A stretch of 64,000 nucleotides of DNA from Paenibacillus albus (GCF_003952225.1 NZ_CP034437.1:4850501-4914500), one strand, 5' to 3'. Positions 34,058 through 43,372 are shown, counted from the stretch's first letter. A program made the numbers and translations. Notes: a model not told the origin generated them from the sequence alone.

Positions 34058-35848
34058 TTATTTGGACAATTTGGCCGCTGGCTGACGCTCGGCTGTTTGA
34101 CGCTCAGCTAGCTGCTCGTTCTCGCGCTCAGCTTTCACCGGCTGTGGCGAAAGAATCTCATGAATTTGCGCGCTTGTTCTACACGCCATTATCCGATCAA
34201 ATACTTCTCGGCTCGCTTGCTGCGTAAGCGTCAGCAGCTTCTCCTTCACGGGCAGTATCGCTTGCGCTGACATGCTGAGCTCATCGACGTCGAGCGCCAG
34301 CCAAATCGGCAGCGCCTTCAGATCGCCGGCCATTTCGCCGCAGACACCAACATGAATCCCTGTGCGCTTCGCCGCTTCAATCGTTAACTTCAGCATACGC
34401 AGGACGGCTGGATGGAACGGCTCATACATGTAGGAAATTTGCTCATTCATCCGATCGACGGCGAGCGTGAACTGAATAAGATCATTCGTGCCGATGCTGA
34501 AGAAGTCGACCTCCTCTGCCAGCATATCCGCGATGACGACGGCGGCTGGAAGCTCAATCATAATGCCGACTTCGATCTCCTCCGAGAAGCCGATGCCTTC
34601 AGCGCGCAGCTCTTGCTTGCATTGCTCAAGCAAGTTGTTCGCTGCTCTAACTTCTTCCACAGATGAGATCAGCGGGTACATGATCTTCACATTGCCATAA
34701 TAGCTCGCTCGCAGAATCGCACGAAGCTGGGTTTTGAACAAGGACGGTTTATCAAGGCAGATCCGAATCGCCCTGTAGCCGAGGAACGGATTCTCCTCCT
34801 CCGGGAGCTCGAAGTAATCGAGCTGCTTATCACCGCCGATATCGAGCGTACGGATAATTAACGGTTTATTGTCGAGCTTCTCAGCAGCGCCGCGGTAGAC
34901 TTCATACTGCTCATCCTCGCGAGGAAGTCTGCTGCGATCCATATATAGAAACTCGGTACGGAACAGGCCGACACCGCTAGTGCCGCTCGCCAGCGCAACC
35001 TCCAGCTCCTTGAGGGAGCTTATATTCGCGCTCAGCTCAAGCTCCTTGCCGTCTTTGGTCACCGACTGCACGCCAACGATCCCACGCAGCTGCTGCTTCT
35101 TCTCCTGATGGAGCTTCTGCTTCATCGTGTATTGCTCAACGGACCGCTGCTCCGGCTCCAAAATAACGATGCCATGCTCCCCGTCTATAATGAGCATATC
35201 GCCTGTCTGAATCGCTTCTTCCAGCTTCGATTCAATGCCTACAACGAGAGGTACGCCAAGCGCTCGCGCCATGATCGACGAATGCGAGGTGATGCTGCCT
35301 GCCAGCGTCGCGATGCCAAGCACGTGATTCGGGTTCAAGTGAGCAAGCTGTGAAGGAGACAGCTCCTTCGCAATTAGAATGAATGGCTGCGTATCAGAAG
35401 GCAGCGTAATCTCTGGTGCTCCAAGCAGATGCTTAAGCAGTCGATTGCCGACATCCTTGATATCAAGCGCTCGTTCCTTCATATATTCATCATCGAGTAG
35501 GTCGAACATGGTTACGAAGTGATCTATCGCTTCTTTCACCGCAACCTCTGCCGCTTTGTACTGCCGCTGGATAATGCCCTGGATCTCATTCATAAAGACC
35601 GGATCTTCCAGAATGGCAATATGCGCGTCAAAAATGCTGCTTTCCTCCGGACCAACCACTTCGCGCAGCTCATCCTTCATCTGCTCGATCTCGACCTTAG
35701 AGGTGCGAATCCCTTCGTACAACCGCTCGAATTCACGAGCCAAATCGCCTACGTCGATCTTCTGCTCCGGTAAATCCCATTCCCAGTTCGGAAGAACGAA
35801 CGCCTTTCCGATTGCGATGCCTGGTGATGCCCCAATGCCTTGAATCAC
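34058..35848 (-). CDS. ptsI: PTS Enzyme I
   Basis: 596 residues. Phosphohistidine His189 in GSITSHSSIMARALGVP, PEP-binding LFRTEFLYMDRSRLP, FFSIGTNDLIQFTLAVDR, and catalytic Cys in HVGVCGEMAGD. It transfers phosphate from PEP to HPr. It differs from the usual roughly 570 residues by a charged C-terminal tail of about 25 (AERENEQLAERQTAERQ). GTG 35848 overlaps the permease stop as GTGA, so both are made together. No ptsH is next to it; the HPr-like gene at 14048 lacks the target His, so the real HPr must be elsewhere. Confidence 0.93.
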   Translation of the reverse strand: MIQGIGASPGIAIGKAFVLPNWEWDLPEQKIDVGDLAREFERLYEGIRTSKVEIEQMKDELREVVGPEESSIFDAHIAILEDPVFMNEIQGIIQRQYKAAEVAVKEAIDHFVTMFDLLDDEYMKERALDIKDVGNRLLKHLLGAPEITLPSDTQPFILIAKELSPSQLAHLNPNHVLGIATLAGSITSHSSIMARALGVPLVVGIESKLEEAIQTGDMLIIDGEHGIVILEPEQRSVEQYTMKQKLHQEKKQQLRGIVGVQSVTKDGKELELSANISSLKELEVALASGTSGVGLFRTEFLYMDRSRLPREDEQYEVYRGAAEKLDNKPLIIRTLDIGGDKQLDYFELPEEENPFLGYRAIRICLDKPSLFKTQLRAILRASYYGNVKIMYPLISSVEEVRAANNLLEQCKQELRAEGIGFSEEIEVGIMIELPAAVVIADMLAEEVDFFSIGTNDLIQFTLAVDRMNEQISYMYEPFHPAVLRMLKLTIEAAKRTGIHVGVCGEMAGDLKALPIWLALDVDELSMSAQAILPVKEKLLTLTQQASREVFDRIMACRTSAQIHEILSPQPVKAERENEQLAERQTAERQPAAKLSK

Positions 35849-37728
35849 GCTGTTTCCCCTCCACCGCTTCTCTCTTTTAGAACGACTGACATGACGGAAG
35901 CTTGACCCTTCTTAACCCCTTTGAACGGGGCGAAGCTCCAGGAGCTGACAAGATCCGAATTGGTGATAACCATAGGTGTCGCAAGCGACTTGCTTCCTTT
36001 GCGGACTTTCTGCATATCAAACGTAATGAGCAGCTGGCCCGACTTTACCTGATCGCCTTCCTCTACGACGGCTTCGAAGCCTTGGCCTTTGAGCTGCGAG
36101 CTATCGATACCAATGTGCAGCAGCACCTCAAGCCCTTCCGCAGTCCGGATGCCGATCGCATGCTTGGTCGGGTAAATATGTATGACTTTGCCGGTTACTG
36201 GCGAGACCAGCTCCCCCTTATCCGGCATGAATGCGACACCGTCACCGACAAGCTTGCCGGAGAAGATCGGGTCAGGCACTTCAGAGAGCGGCATCATTCG
36301 GCCCTGCATCGGTGCGCTGAACAGAACTCTAGATATATCTCTTCGTATCGCTTTGTCCATTTCCTCCCGTATGAGCTCGGAATACGTACCGAAGACGATC
36401 TGGACGTTGCCGCCGCCTAGCCGAATTACGCCTGCCGCGCCTAGATGGCGAAGCGCGTTAATATCGATAAGCTTGTCGCTTCCAACCTTCAGTCGTAGAC
36501 GAGTGATGCAGGCTTCCATCTGCACGATGTTCTCTTTGCCGCCAATCGCTTGCAGGATAAGCGGTGCCCGATACGGAATATCGCCTGCCCATTCATCGAG
36601 CTGCGAGCCTTCCTCACGGCCTGGCGTCGGGATTTGAAACCGGTGAATCGCCCATCGAAACAGAACATAGTAGAGTAAGCCGAATACGAGTCCGATCGGA
36701 ATGAGCAGCCAGCCCCTCGTTGCGAGATGCTCATTAATTAAGAAGTCGATGGCTCCTGCTGAGAACGAGAAGCCGTGCCGGATGCCAAGCTCGTACGTGA
36801 ACCACATCATTGCGCCTGACAGCAGTGCATGGATGACGAACAAATAAGGCGCTACAAATAGAAACGCAAATTCGATCGGTTCAGTCACGCCTGTTAAAAA
36901 AGAAGAGAGCGCGGCGATCATGAACGTCTTCTTGATCTTCGGTTTCAAGTCTTCCCGTGCCTCATGAATAATGGCAAAAGCAATCGCCGGCAGCGCAAAC
37001 ATCATCGTCGGGTACAAGCCTGCCATATAACCGCCCGCTGTCGGATCGCCTGCGAAGAAGCGAGGCAGGTCACCAAACACAACCGAGCCGTCCCCTGACG
37101 TATAGCCGCCGACCTGGAACCAGAACACGTGGCTGACAAGATGATGCAGACCGAATACGACAAGGATACGCAGAACGAAGCCGAATAAGAAGACTCCGAA
37201 GCCTCCGCCTGATTCGATGACTTCGCCAAGCTCCATAAGTCCGTTATGTATGTAGGGTGCGATCTGGACCATCACAATCGCAAGCAGTGTTGAGAACACG
37301 CTTACTGCAAGCGGGATAAACCTTGGTCCTCCGAAGAACTGGATATACTCCGGGAACTTTATCGATTTGAACCGTTCATTAAAGATACTTGTGACGAGTC
37401 CGATCAGCACGCCAGTCAGCACTGTTGGTTCGAGCTCATAATGGCTCGCATTGATAACGCTCGTATAAATAAACATCCCTGCAATAGCAGCCAGGCCTGC
37501 TGTCAATGCATTGCTCGTCATGCCCATTGCGACGCCAAATGCGAACAAATACGGCAAATAAGCAAAAAGCGCATGTCCTGCAACTTGCAAATGCGTCTGC
37601 ATGTCGGGCAATCCAATCGAAGCCCATGGCAGCGCACTAAGGCTGAGGAAAATAGCCGCGCCGGGCAATACAATCGTCGGCAGCATCAATGATCGGCCAA
37701 GCTGCTGCAGATGACCCATTATGTTCAT
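35845..37728 (-). CDS. PTS permease IICBA, glucose/N-acetylglucosamine family
   Basis: 627 residues. IIC membrane domain 1-360 (VTEPIEFAFLFVAPYLF is the conserved substrate loop), IIB at about 390-465 with phosphocysteine Cys407 in MEACITRLRLKV, and IIA at about 480-625 with active His538 (LEVLLHIGIDS) and His523. It takes up and phosphorylates a glucose-type sugar. The INEHLATRG segment is closer to NagP/PtsG-like than to beta-glucoside permeases; glucose versus GlcNAc is not decided. AAGGAGG six bases before ATG 37728. A cre overlaps the promoter. Confidence 0.92.
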   Translation of the reverse strand: MNIMGHLQQLGRSLMLPTIVLPGAAIFLSLSALPWASIGLPDMQTHLQVAGHALFAYLPYLFAFGVAMGMTSNALTAGLAAIAGMFIYTSVINASHYELEPTVLTGVLIGLVTSIFNERFKSIKFPEYIQFFGGPRFIPLAVSVFSTLLAIVMVQIAPYIHNGLMELGEVIESGGGFGVFLFGFVLRILVVFGLHHLVSHVFWFQVGGYTSGDGSVVFGDLPRFFAGDPTAGGYMAGLYPTMMFALPAIAFAIIHEAREDLKPKIKKTFMIAALSSFLTGVTEPIEFAFLFVAPYLFVIHALLSGAMMWFTYELGIRHGFSFSAGAIDFLINEHLATRGWLLIPIGLVFGLLYYVLFRWAIHRFQIPTPGREEGSQLDEWAGDIPYRAPLILQAIGGKENIVQMEACITRLRLKVGSDKLIDINALRHLGAAGVIRLGGGNVQIVFGTYSELIREEMDKAIRRDISRVLFSAPMQGRMMPLSEVPDPIFSGKLVGDGVAFMPDKGELVSPVTGKVIHIYPTKHAIGIRTAEGLEVLLHIGIDSSQLKGQGFEAVVEEGDQVKSGQLLITFDMQKVRKGSKSLATPMVITNSDLVSSWSFAPFKGVKKGQASVMSVVLKERSGGGETA

Positions 37729-37771
37729 AAGCTGCCTCCTTAAAGTTAGTTGTGCGTGAGTGCTACTCTTG

Positions 37772-37800
37772 ATCGTAAGCGTTCACTCCGCCTTTGTCAA
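37772..37800 (-). promoter_or_regulatory. Promoter of the IICBA-ptsI operon with overlapping cre
   Basis: Minus strand TTGACA (37795-37800), 17-base spacer, TACGAT (37772-37777). The plus-strand sequence TCGTAAGCGTTCACT (37773-37787) matches cre WTGNAANCGNWNNCW at 14 of 15 positions (C for T at position 2) and lies over the -10 and spacer, so CcpA binding should exclude RNA polymerase. Confidence 0.62.
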
Positions 37801-37803
37801 AAG

Positions 37804-37830
37804 AAAAGACGGACCCAAGTGTGGTCCGCC
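37804..37830 (-). terminator. Intrinsic terminator after the CoA-binding gene
   Basis: Minus strand GGCGGACC-ACACTTG-GGTCCGTC followed by TTTTCTTTT. It lies directly upstream of the -35 box of the PTS promoter. Confidence 0.75.
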
Positions 37831-37860
37831 TAAATCGTATTGACGTGGACAACCTGCCTG

Positions 37861-38295
37861 CTAGGAGCCCGACTTCCCGTGTGGCAGCAGAATGGAATCC
37901 TCTACTTTAATGCAGCGGTCCATAATGAGCTGCATGCCTGCGCGTTCAGCAATAGCGGCTACCTCATCATTGTGGATGCCAAGCTGAAGCCAGAGCGTCT
38001 TTGCGCCGATCTCGGCCGCTTCTTCCGCAACAGGCGGCGTATGCTCGCTGCGGCGGAAGACGTTGACCGCATCGACGGGAAACGGAATATCTTTGAGAGA
38101 TGCATAGCTTTTCTCTCCAAGAATCTCCGAAGCGTTTGGATTGACCGGTATGATCCGGTAGCCCTTCGCTTTCATCGCCTCGGACACCATATAGGAGGTG
38201 CGATCCGGCTTGTCGGATAAACCGACGACTGCAATCGTCGTTGTTTCTTCAAGAATGCGTTTGATTTCTTCGCGTGAAGGATTAGTAAAAGCCAT
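37861..38295 (-). CDS. CoA-binding domain protein (YccU type)
   Basis: 144 residues, one Rossmann-like CoA-binding domain: TTTIAVVGLSDKPDRTSYMV, YRIIPVNPNASEILGEKSYA, and KTLWLQLGI followed by a single conserved Cys (MDRCIKVE). Homologous to the N-terminal part of succinyl-CoA synthetase alpha and to E. coli YccU / Bacillus YneT; the physiological role is unknown. It follows aroA by 59 bases and may be at the end of that unit. Confidence 0.85.
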   Translation of the reverse strand: MAFTNPSREEIKRILEETTTIAVVGLSDKPDRTSYMVSEAMKAKGYRIIPVNPNASEILGEKSYASLKDIPFPVDAVNVFRRSEHTPPVAEEAAEIGAKTLWLQLGIHNDEVAAIAERAGMQLIMDRCIKVEDSILLPHGKSGS

Positions 38296-38354
38296 GTGAA
38301 TACCATCCCTTCTTCTATTGATTACCCGCTTAGCCTGCTTACACAGCCGATTTC

Positions 38355-39647
38355 CTATTCAATCCATTCGACGTTCGCACCGAGAGCCTTCAAATGATCG
38401 AAGAAGATCGGATAAGACTTCGCCACATGATGCGCATCGCGGATACGAAGCGGCTGCTTCGCACGGAGGCCAACGACCGTCAGCGCCATAATAACGCGGT
38501 GGTCATAATGCGCGTTGATCTCAACGCCGCCTTCAACACCTTCCGGACGGCCGTGAACGATAATTTCGGCTTGACGCTCTTCTACGTTCGCTCCGGCTTT
38601 GCGAAGCTCGTTCAAGTAGTCGGTAATGCGGTCGCACTCCTTGTAACGAAGGTTCTCCACATCGTAGAAACGGGAAGTTCCTTCCGCGAACACGGCAGCC
38701 GCTACCATTGCAAGAACGGCATCCGTCGCTTTGTCGCCGTCGAACTCGACAGCTTTGAGCTTACCGTTGCCTTTTACGTGTACGATGCCGTCCTTATGCG
38801 TAAGCGGCACTTCCATCATGCGCAGCACGTCAACAATCGCGCGCTCGCCTTGCTTGCTGTTCTCTTCCAAACGATGCAGAATGACATCGGACTCGGTTAC
38901 TGCCGCAGCTGCAAGAACTGCCGCGGAGCCAGGGTAGTCGCCTTGAACGACGTATTTCTTAGCCAGGTACTTCTGGCCGCCTTTTACCTTGTAATGCATG
39001 AGATCTTCGCTTGCTTCGATAACGATGCCCGCTTGCGCCAATACTTCCAACGTCTGACCGACGACAACTTTGGATTTGAGGTCATGAAGCACTTCAATTT
39101 CGCTGTCCTCTTCAAGCAGCGGTGTCAAGAACAGCAGTGCACTAAGGAACTGCGAGCTGACGTTGCCGCTTACCTGAATTTTACCACCCTTAGCTTGTCC
39201 GCCGCGAATGGTGATTGGCAGCTTGCCGCTATTATGCTGCACGTCAACGCCGATTTGGCCAAGTGCAACGATCAGGTCATCATGCGGACGCTTGCCGAGC
39301 GAATCTGGATAGCGGTTAATGAACGTAACATCTGGAGCGAGAGCCGCGATCGCCATTAGGAAACGAAGCACCGCGCCGGCGTTGCCGACATCAAGCTCTT
39401 TCACATCCTTCGGATTACGTCCGAAGCCGGTAATGGTGATTTTCTCTTCATCTTCTTCGATGACAGCGCCTAAGTCGCGGATACAACGGCGCATCGCGTC
39501 ACTGTCTTCACTGTGAGCAGGGTAGTAAATCGTGCTTGTTCCTTCTGCCAGCGCAGCGACAAGCAGATAGCGTGTCGTATAGTTCTTAGAAGAAAGTGCT
39601 TGCAGCTCGCCTTGCAGTCTTGGTGTTGGGGTTACGCGTACATCCAT
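38355..39647 (-). CDS. aroA: 3-phosphoshikimate 1-carboxyvinyltransferase (EPSP synthase), divergent loop
   Basis: 430 residues. Joins shikimate-3-phosphate and PEP. Most catalytic positions are kept: Lys in SSKNYTTR, RPHDDL, NVSSQFLSALL, DKATDAVLAM, NLRYKECDR (Lys-Glu and Arg), YDHRV and a C-terminal VAKSYP. Two usual sites differ: the SKS Ser is Asn, and the loop GNAGT-A-M-R-P appears as GNAGAVLRF, so Ala replaces Thr97 and Phe replaces Pro101 (E. coli numbering). The start is ATG 39647 after AAGGAG. aroK is 33 bases upstream, so the two steps of the shikimate path are co-expressed. Confidence 0.92.
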   Translation of the reverse strand: MDVRVTPTPRLQGELQALSSKNYTTRYLLVAALAEGTSTIYYPAHSEDSDAMRRCIRDLGAVIEEDEEKITITGFGRNPKDVKELDVGNAGAVLRFLMAIAALAPDVTFINRYPDSLGKRPHDDLIVALGQIGVDVQHNSGKLPITIRGGQAKGGKIQVSGNVSSQFLSALLFLTPLLEEDSEIEVLHDLKSKVVVGQTLEVLAQAGIVIEASEDLMHYKVKGGQKYLAKKYVVQGDYPGSAAVLAAAAVTESDVILHRLEENSKQGERAIVDVLRMMEVPLTHKDGIVHVKGNGKLKAVEFDGDKATDAVLAMVAAAVFAEGTSRFYDVENLRYKECDRITDYLNELRKAGANVEERQAEIIVHGRPEGVEGGVEINAHYDHRVIMALTVVGLRAKQPLRIRDAHHVAKSYPIFFDHLKALGANVEWIE

Positions 39648-39680
39648 CGTTAAAGTCGTCTCCTTTATGTAGGTACAAAT

Positions 39681-40202
39681 TTAGAAGCGCTGCTGTAAGC
39701 CTCGCTCGATCGAATCGACTACTTCTTGCACAGTAAGCTTAGTGGTGTCTATAACCAAATGGGCAAAATCATACGCATGCTTCCGATCCTCCAGCAGCTT
39801 ATGCACCCGGCCCTCAACATCGCCTTGCAGCAGCGGGCGGTCTGGATCTTGGCTAACACGCGCAATGATCTGCTCCGGATCGGCCTTCAGCGCCACCACG
39901 AAGCTGCCTTCAAGCATCAGCTTCCGATTATGCTCCGCCAGAACTGCGCCTCCGCCGGTTGCGATAACGAGCGCTTCGGCGCAATCTATAACATCAGCGA
40001 GTGCAGCTGTTTCCGCTGCCCGGAACTCAGCCTCGCCGCGCGTCCCGAAGATATCGGCGATCGAAGCGCCTTCGCGCCTGACGATCTCCGCATCAATATC
40101 AATGACGCCGCAGTTCAGACGTGCTGCAAGCTCCTTGCTGACCGTTGATTTGCCTGTGCCCATAAACCCGATGAGGGCTACATGCTGGCGCGGCTTTTCC
40201 AT
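39681..40202 (-). CDS. aroK: Shikimate kinase
   Basis: 173 residues, NMP-kinase-like fold: Walker A GFMGTGKST (12-20), DIDAEI for shikimate binding, ATGGGAVL with the GGG motif, and lid DPDRPLLQGD. Phosphorylates shikimate at the 3-OH, giving the substrate of the next gene, aroA. ATG 40202 follows GGGGAAGG at about 12 bases; a GTG at 40217 is too close to it. First gene of the aroK-aroA unit. Confidence 0.93.
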   Translation of the reverse strand: MEKPRQHVALIGFMGTGKSTVSKELAARLNCGVIDIDAEIVRREGASIADIFGTRGEAEFRAAETAALADVIDCAEALVIATGGGAVLAEHNRKLMLEGSFVVALKADPEQIIARVSQDPDRPLLQGDVEGRVHKLLEDRKHAYDFAHLVIDTTKLTVQEVVDSIERGLQQRF

Positions 40203-40370
40203 GCTCACTCGAAACACCTTCCCCTGCCTCTTGAAAGCGTAAACCAGCCTTCAAAAACATTTCCCACGATTATACCATTATTCAAGAATATCGGGTATAA
40301 AAAAGTTCACTCTACCGTAGAGTTGATAGTACTAAGAAGCATCCTATTTAGATGAGGAGTGATATGAGTA

Positions 40371-40673
40371 ATGGCTGCGATCCCCGAACCGTTCTCCACC
40401 CAGTACCGTGTAAACCGCATCTTTAATCCGGATTATCCGATCTCATCCGAAGATGTGATATGGACACTTGAGTTTATGAAAAAGAAAGTGGCTGATGAAG
40501 CCCCTGAATTACTCAGTCTCCCCCAGCCACTTCTATTTAAAAAATTTCAAAGCTTCGCCGAAGCGTCCTTGCTTCTATTGAAGCAGCGCAGCGGCTGGAG
40601 CGGCGTTGAAGCCGACCGGATGCGCCGCTGTCTGCAAGAAGTTATTACAGGTCTTAAGATTGAATCCAATTGA
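40371..40673 (+). CDS. Hypothetical protein, 100 residues
   Basis: I do not recognise this protein. It starts [20 protein letters not shown], is soluble and mainly helical, with a leucine-rich middle ([20 protein letters not shown]) and no Cys. GAGGAG lies about 11 bases before ATG 40371. Its last 20 bases overlap the end of gnd on the other strand, with no terminator between the convergent genes. It may belong to a small Paenibacillus-only family. Confidence 0.68.
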   Translation: MAAIPEPFSTQYRVNRIFNPDYPISSEDVIWTLEFMKKKVADEAPELLSLPQPLLFKKFQSFAEASLLLLKQRSGWSGVEADRMRRCLQEVITGLKIESN

Positions 40674-42066
40674 AGTGGAATGAGCCTTCTTTGTCCACGC
40701 GTTTGAACGTGTGTGCGCCGAAGTAGTCGCGCTGCGCTTGAAGCAGGTTCGCAGGCAGACGCTCTGTGCGGTAGCTGTCGTAGTAGGACAGTGCGCTTGC
40801 GAATGCTGGTACCGGAATACCTTGCGTAACCGCCGTAGCGATTACTTCGCGCCATGCGCCTTGGTACGATTCCACGATTTCTTGGAAGTAGCTGTCAAGC
40901 AGCAGGTTCGTTAGGCCTGGATCACGGTCATACGCGTCCTTGATGTTCTGCAGGAAGCCGGCACGGATGATGCAGCCGCCGCGGAAGATCATCGCGATAT
41001 CGCCATAACGCAGGTTCCAGTCGTACTCGTCACTTGCTGCGCGCATTTGAGCGAAGCCTTGTGCGTACGAGCAAATTTTACTTGCGAACAGCGCTTTGCG
41101 AACCGCTTCGATGAATGCCGCTTTGTCGCCTTGGTAAGGGGCAGTTTGCGGTCCTTTGAGCAGCTTGCTTGCCGCTACGCGCTCGTCCTTCAGCGCGGAC
41201 AAGAAACGGGAGAATACCGACTCCGTGATGATTGAAAGCGGTACGCCAAGATCGAGCGAGCTTTGGCTCGTCCATTTGCCAGTACCCTTCTGGCCAGCAG
41301 AGTCGAGAATAACGTCAACCATAGGCTTGTTCGTTTCTGGATCGTACTTGGAGAAGATGTCAGCTGTAATCTCGATCAGGTAGCTGTCGAGCTCGCCTTT
41401 GTTCCACTCTGTGAAGATCGAGTGAAGCTCTTCCGTGCTTACGCCAAGAACGCGGTTCAGCAGATCGTACGCTTCACAGATCAGCTGCATGTCGCCGTAC
41501 TCAATGCCGTTATGAACCATTTTCACGTAGTGGCCGGCACCGTCTGGTCCGATGTATGTGCAGCAAGCGTCGCCGCCGACTTTCGCGGAGATTGCTGTCA
41601 GAATTGGCTCAACAAGTTTATAAGCAGACTCTTGACCGCCAGGCATGATGGACGGTCCTTTCAGCGCGCCTTCTTCACCGCCGGATACGCCAGTGCCGAT
41701 GAAGCGGAAGCCTTTCTCTTCAAGAGCTTTGCTGCGGCGAACCGTGTCAGGGAAGTATGCGTTACCGCCATCGATGATGATGTCGCCTTCTGTCAGGTGA
41801 GGAACGAGCGCGTCGATTGTTGCATCAGTACCGGCGCCAGCTTGTACCATGATCAGAATTTTGCGAGGAACTTCAAGGGATGCTACGAACTCTTCGATTG
41901 TGTAAGTACCAACCAGGTTTTTGCCAGCCGATTCGCTCAAGAGATCGTCTGTCTTCTCACGGGAACGGTTAAATACAGATACTGTGAATCCTCTGCTTTC
42001 AATGTTTAATGCAAGGTTCTTGCCCATGACCGCAAGGCCGATAACGCCGATTTGCTGTTTAGACAT
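40654..42066 (-). CDS. gnd: 6-phosphogluconate dehydrogenase, decarboxylating
   Basis: 470 residues. Rossmann start [51 protein letters not shown], catalytic [15 protein letters not shown] with Lys and Asn, and C-terminal [24 protein letters not shown]-type length and motif (NRSREKTD). Oxidative pentose phosphate pathway: 6-phosphogluconate to ribulose-5-phosphate, CO2 and NADPH. ATG 42066 has GGAG seven bases upstream. Monocistronic. Confidence 0.95.
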   Translation of the reverse strand: MSKQQIGVIGLAVMGKNLALNIESRGFTVSVFNRSREKTDDLLSESAGKNLVGTYTIEEFVASLEVPRKILIMVQAGAGTDATIDALVPHLTEGDIIIDGGNAYFPDTVRRSKALEEKGFRFIGTGVSGGEEGALKGPSIMPGGQESAYKLVEPILTAISAKVGGDACCTYIGPDGAGHYVKMVHNGIEYGDMQLICEAYDLLNRVLGVSTEELHSIFTEWNKGELDSYLIEITADIFSKYDPETNKPMVDVILDSAGQKGTGKWTSQSSLDLGVPLSIITESVFSRFLSALKDERVAASKLLKGPQTAPYQGDKAAFIEAVRKALFASKICSYAQGFAQMRAASDEYDWNLRYGDIAMIFRGGCIIRAGFLQNIKDAYDRDPGLTNLLLDSYFQEIVESYQGAWREVIATAVTQGIPVPAFASALSYYDSYRTERLPANLLQAQRDYFGAHTFKRVDKEGSFHFNWIQS

Positions 42067-42232
42067 ATGGTTACTCCACACCTTTTCTCTTTAATAGTAG
42101 TAACAGCTGCATTGCCCATAAAGGCAAGTTCACGAATACAATACACCTAGTTTACTCTTTTTAACCGGGAATGAAAACCATATGCCCCATAAAAATTGTC
42201 GATGACAGTGTGTAAAATTGCGAATAGCACAA

Positions 42233-42271
42233 AATAAACCCCCGAAAACGCGAACGTTTTGGAGGTTTATT
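42233..42271. terminator. Bidirectional intrinsic terminator
   Basis: AATAAACC-CC-AAAACG / CGTTTT-GG-GGTTTATT hairpin after the 200-residue hypothetical gene, with U-rich flank on the minus strand. Confidence 0.75.
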
Positions 42272-42294
42272 CGAGTACCTTAATCTTGGCTATA

Positions 42295-42891
42295 TCAAAG
42301 CTCAAGCTGGATCATCTCAGTTCTAAGGGATTGTAGTCGCTCCTTGGACTGCGCCATATCGGCTTCGCGTCCATCCGTTATTGCATCGTGGAGGACGGAT
42401 AGCTCATAATCAAGCTCAAACCGCAGCACCGAAGCCCGCTCCTCAGCCCTCTTCGACTGAAACGCTTGGATCACTTCCTCCACCGTAACAAAAGGTTTTT
42501 TCTGATAAATGATACGATGTTCCATGCCAGACACCTCCACAAGACGAATAATCTCTCCAAACATAATGCTCTCAATTACAATTTGCCTGTCTTTAAACCG
42601 TTTGACGACTGCATGACCGCGTGAATCATTGATTAGCTTCTCGAGCAAATCCGACAGCTTCTCATCCTTAATCAGATAATCCCCGATAATTTTGTAACGG
42701 CCCCGAACCCGTTGAAACCGAAGTTTCACCAGCTTGCGACCGCTCCGGACCGATATGAGAAAATAAACATCCGTTTCGCTCCAATAAAGCGAATATCCCT
42801 CCTGGATCAAATCCCGAATAAGATTTTGGATTTGCCGGCGGTCGAATCGCAGCTCCAAATTGCAGTACTCCACTTCGTAACTTTTGTTCAT
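42295..42891 (-). CDS. Hypothetical protein, 198 residues
   Basis: Not recognised. MNKSYEVEYCNLELRFDRRQ at the start, then a basic beta-rich part (VYFLISVRSGRKLVKLRFQR, RVRGRYKIIGDYLIKDEKLS) and a helical acidic C-terminal third (EEVIQAFQSKRAEERA). No membrane segment or known motif. The ATG at 42891 has GGAGGGAGGG seven bases upstream. Monocistronic between two terminators. Being in a stretch with spore-related genes, it could be sporulation-linked, but that is only context. Confidence 0.7.
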   Translation of the reverse strand: MNKSYEVEYCNLELRFDRRQIQNLIRDLIQEGYSLYWSETDVYFLISVRSGRKLVKLRFQRVRGRYKIIGDYLIKDEKLSDLLEKLINDSRGHAVVKRFKDRQIVIESIMFGEIIRLVEVSGMEHRIIYQKKPFVTVEEVIQAFQSKRAEERASVLRFELDYELSVLHDAITDGREADMAQSKERLQSLRTEMIQLEL

Positions 42892-43087
42892 CGGCAAGCC
42901 CTCCCTCCGTTTGGATTCATTTGACGAAATGTTCTGAATATTCTCTCATATGATTATCTTATACTTCATCTTATGTTCTGGCAACTTGGATTATTGACTA
43001 TTTTTAGCCATTTCGAGCCCAATTGGACAAACAAATTTATTTACACCCAAATACCATAACGCTCATGCATAAAGGCTATCTATGAAT

Positions 43088-43138
43088 GAAAAAAGCTGCC
43101 TCAGGACTGCATAATCACAGTCGCCGAAGACAGCTTAA
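43088..43138 (-). terminator. Intrinsic terminator
   Basis: Minus strand AAGCTGTCTTCGGCGACTG ... CAGTCCTGAGGCAGCTT followed by TTTTTT; serves the small membrane-protein gene. Confidence 0.8.
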
Positions 43139-43171
43139 TTGAAAGCAATATTGCTGGCGTTCTAATCCAAG

Positions 43172-43372
43172 TTAGAATGACCAATTGGCAAGTATAATAC
43201 CGAATGTGACACCGCTGACAACGGCCCCGACGAAGCTGTATACGCCTGCCCGAATACGCTGTTCGAACATCTTAACAATGCCAAAGCTAAGCAGCGAGAA
43301 GAAAAGTAAAATGAACACAGCGCCAACTACGAACAGCGCCGCAGAAATTTGGCTAACGTCAACCAGTGTCAA
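43172..43372 (-). CDS. Small membrane protein, two transmembrane segments
   Basis: 66 residues with two predicted membrane helices (about 10-33, ALFVVGAVFILLFFSLLSFG, and 41-62, GVYSFVGAVVSGVTFGIILA) joined by a basic turn (KMFEQRIRAG). Both ends probably lie outside. I prefer TTG 43372 (AGGGAG eight bases upstream) to GTG 43381. Unknown function; lone gene with its own terminator. A TATAAT at about 43404-43409 may be its -10. Confidence 0.65.
   Translation of the reverse strand: MTLVDVSQISAALFVVGAVFILLFFSLLSFGIVKMFEQRIRAGVYSFVGAVVSGVTFGIILANWSF

Noticed and set aside
38394-39359. 321-codon open frame opposite aroA
   Set aside because: Shadow of aroA on the other strand, without start signals.
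40364-40415. ATG at 40364 before the 100-residue gene
   Set aside because: It is in another frame (differs by seven bases from ATG 40371) and gives no protein-like sequence.
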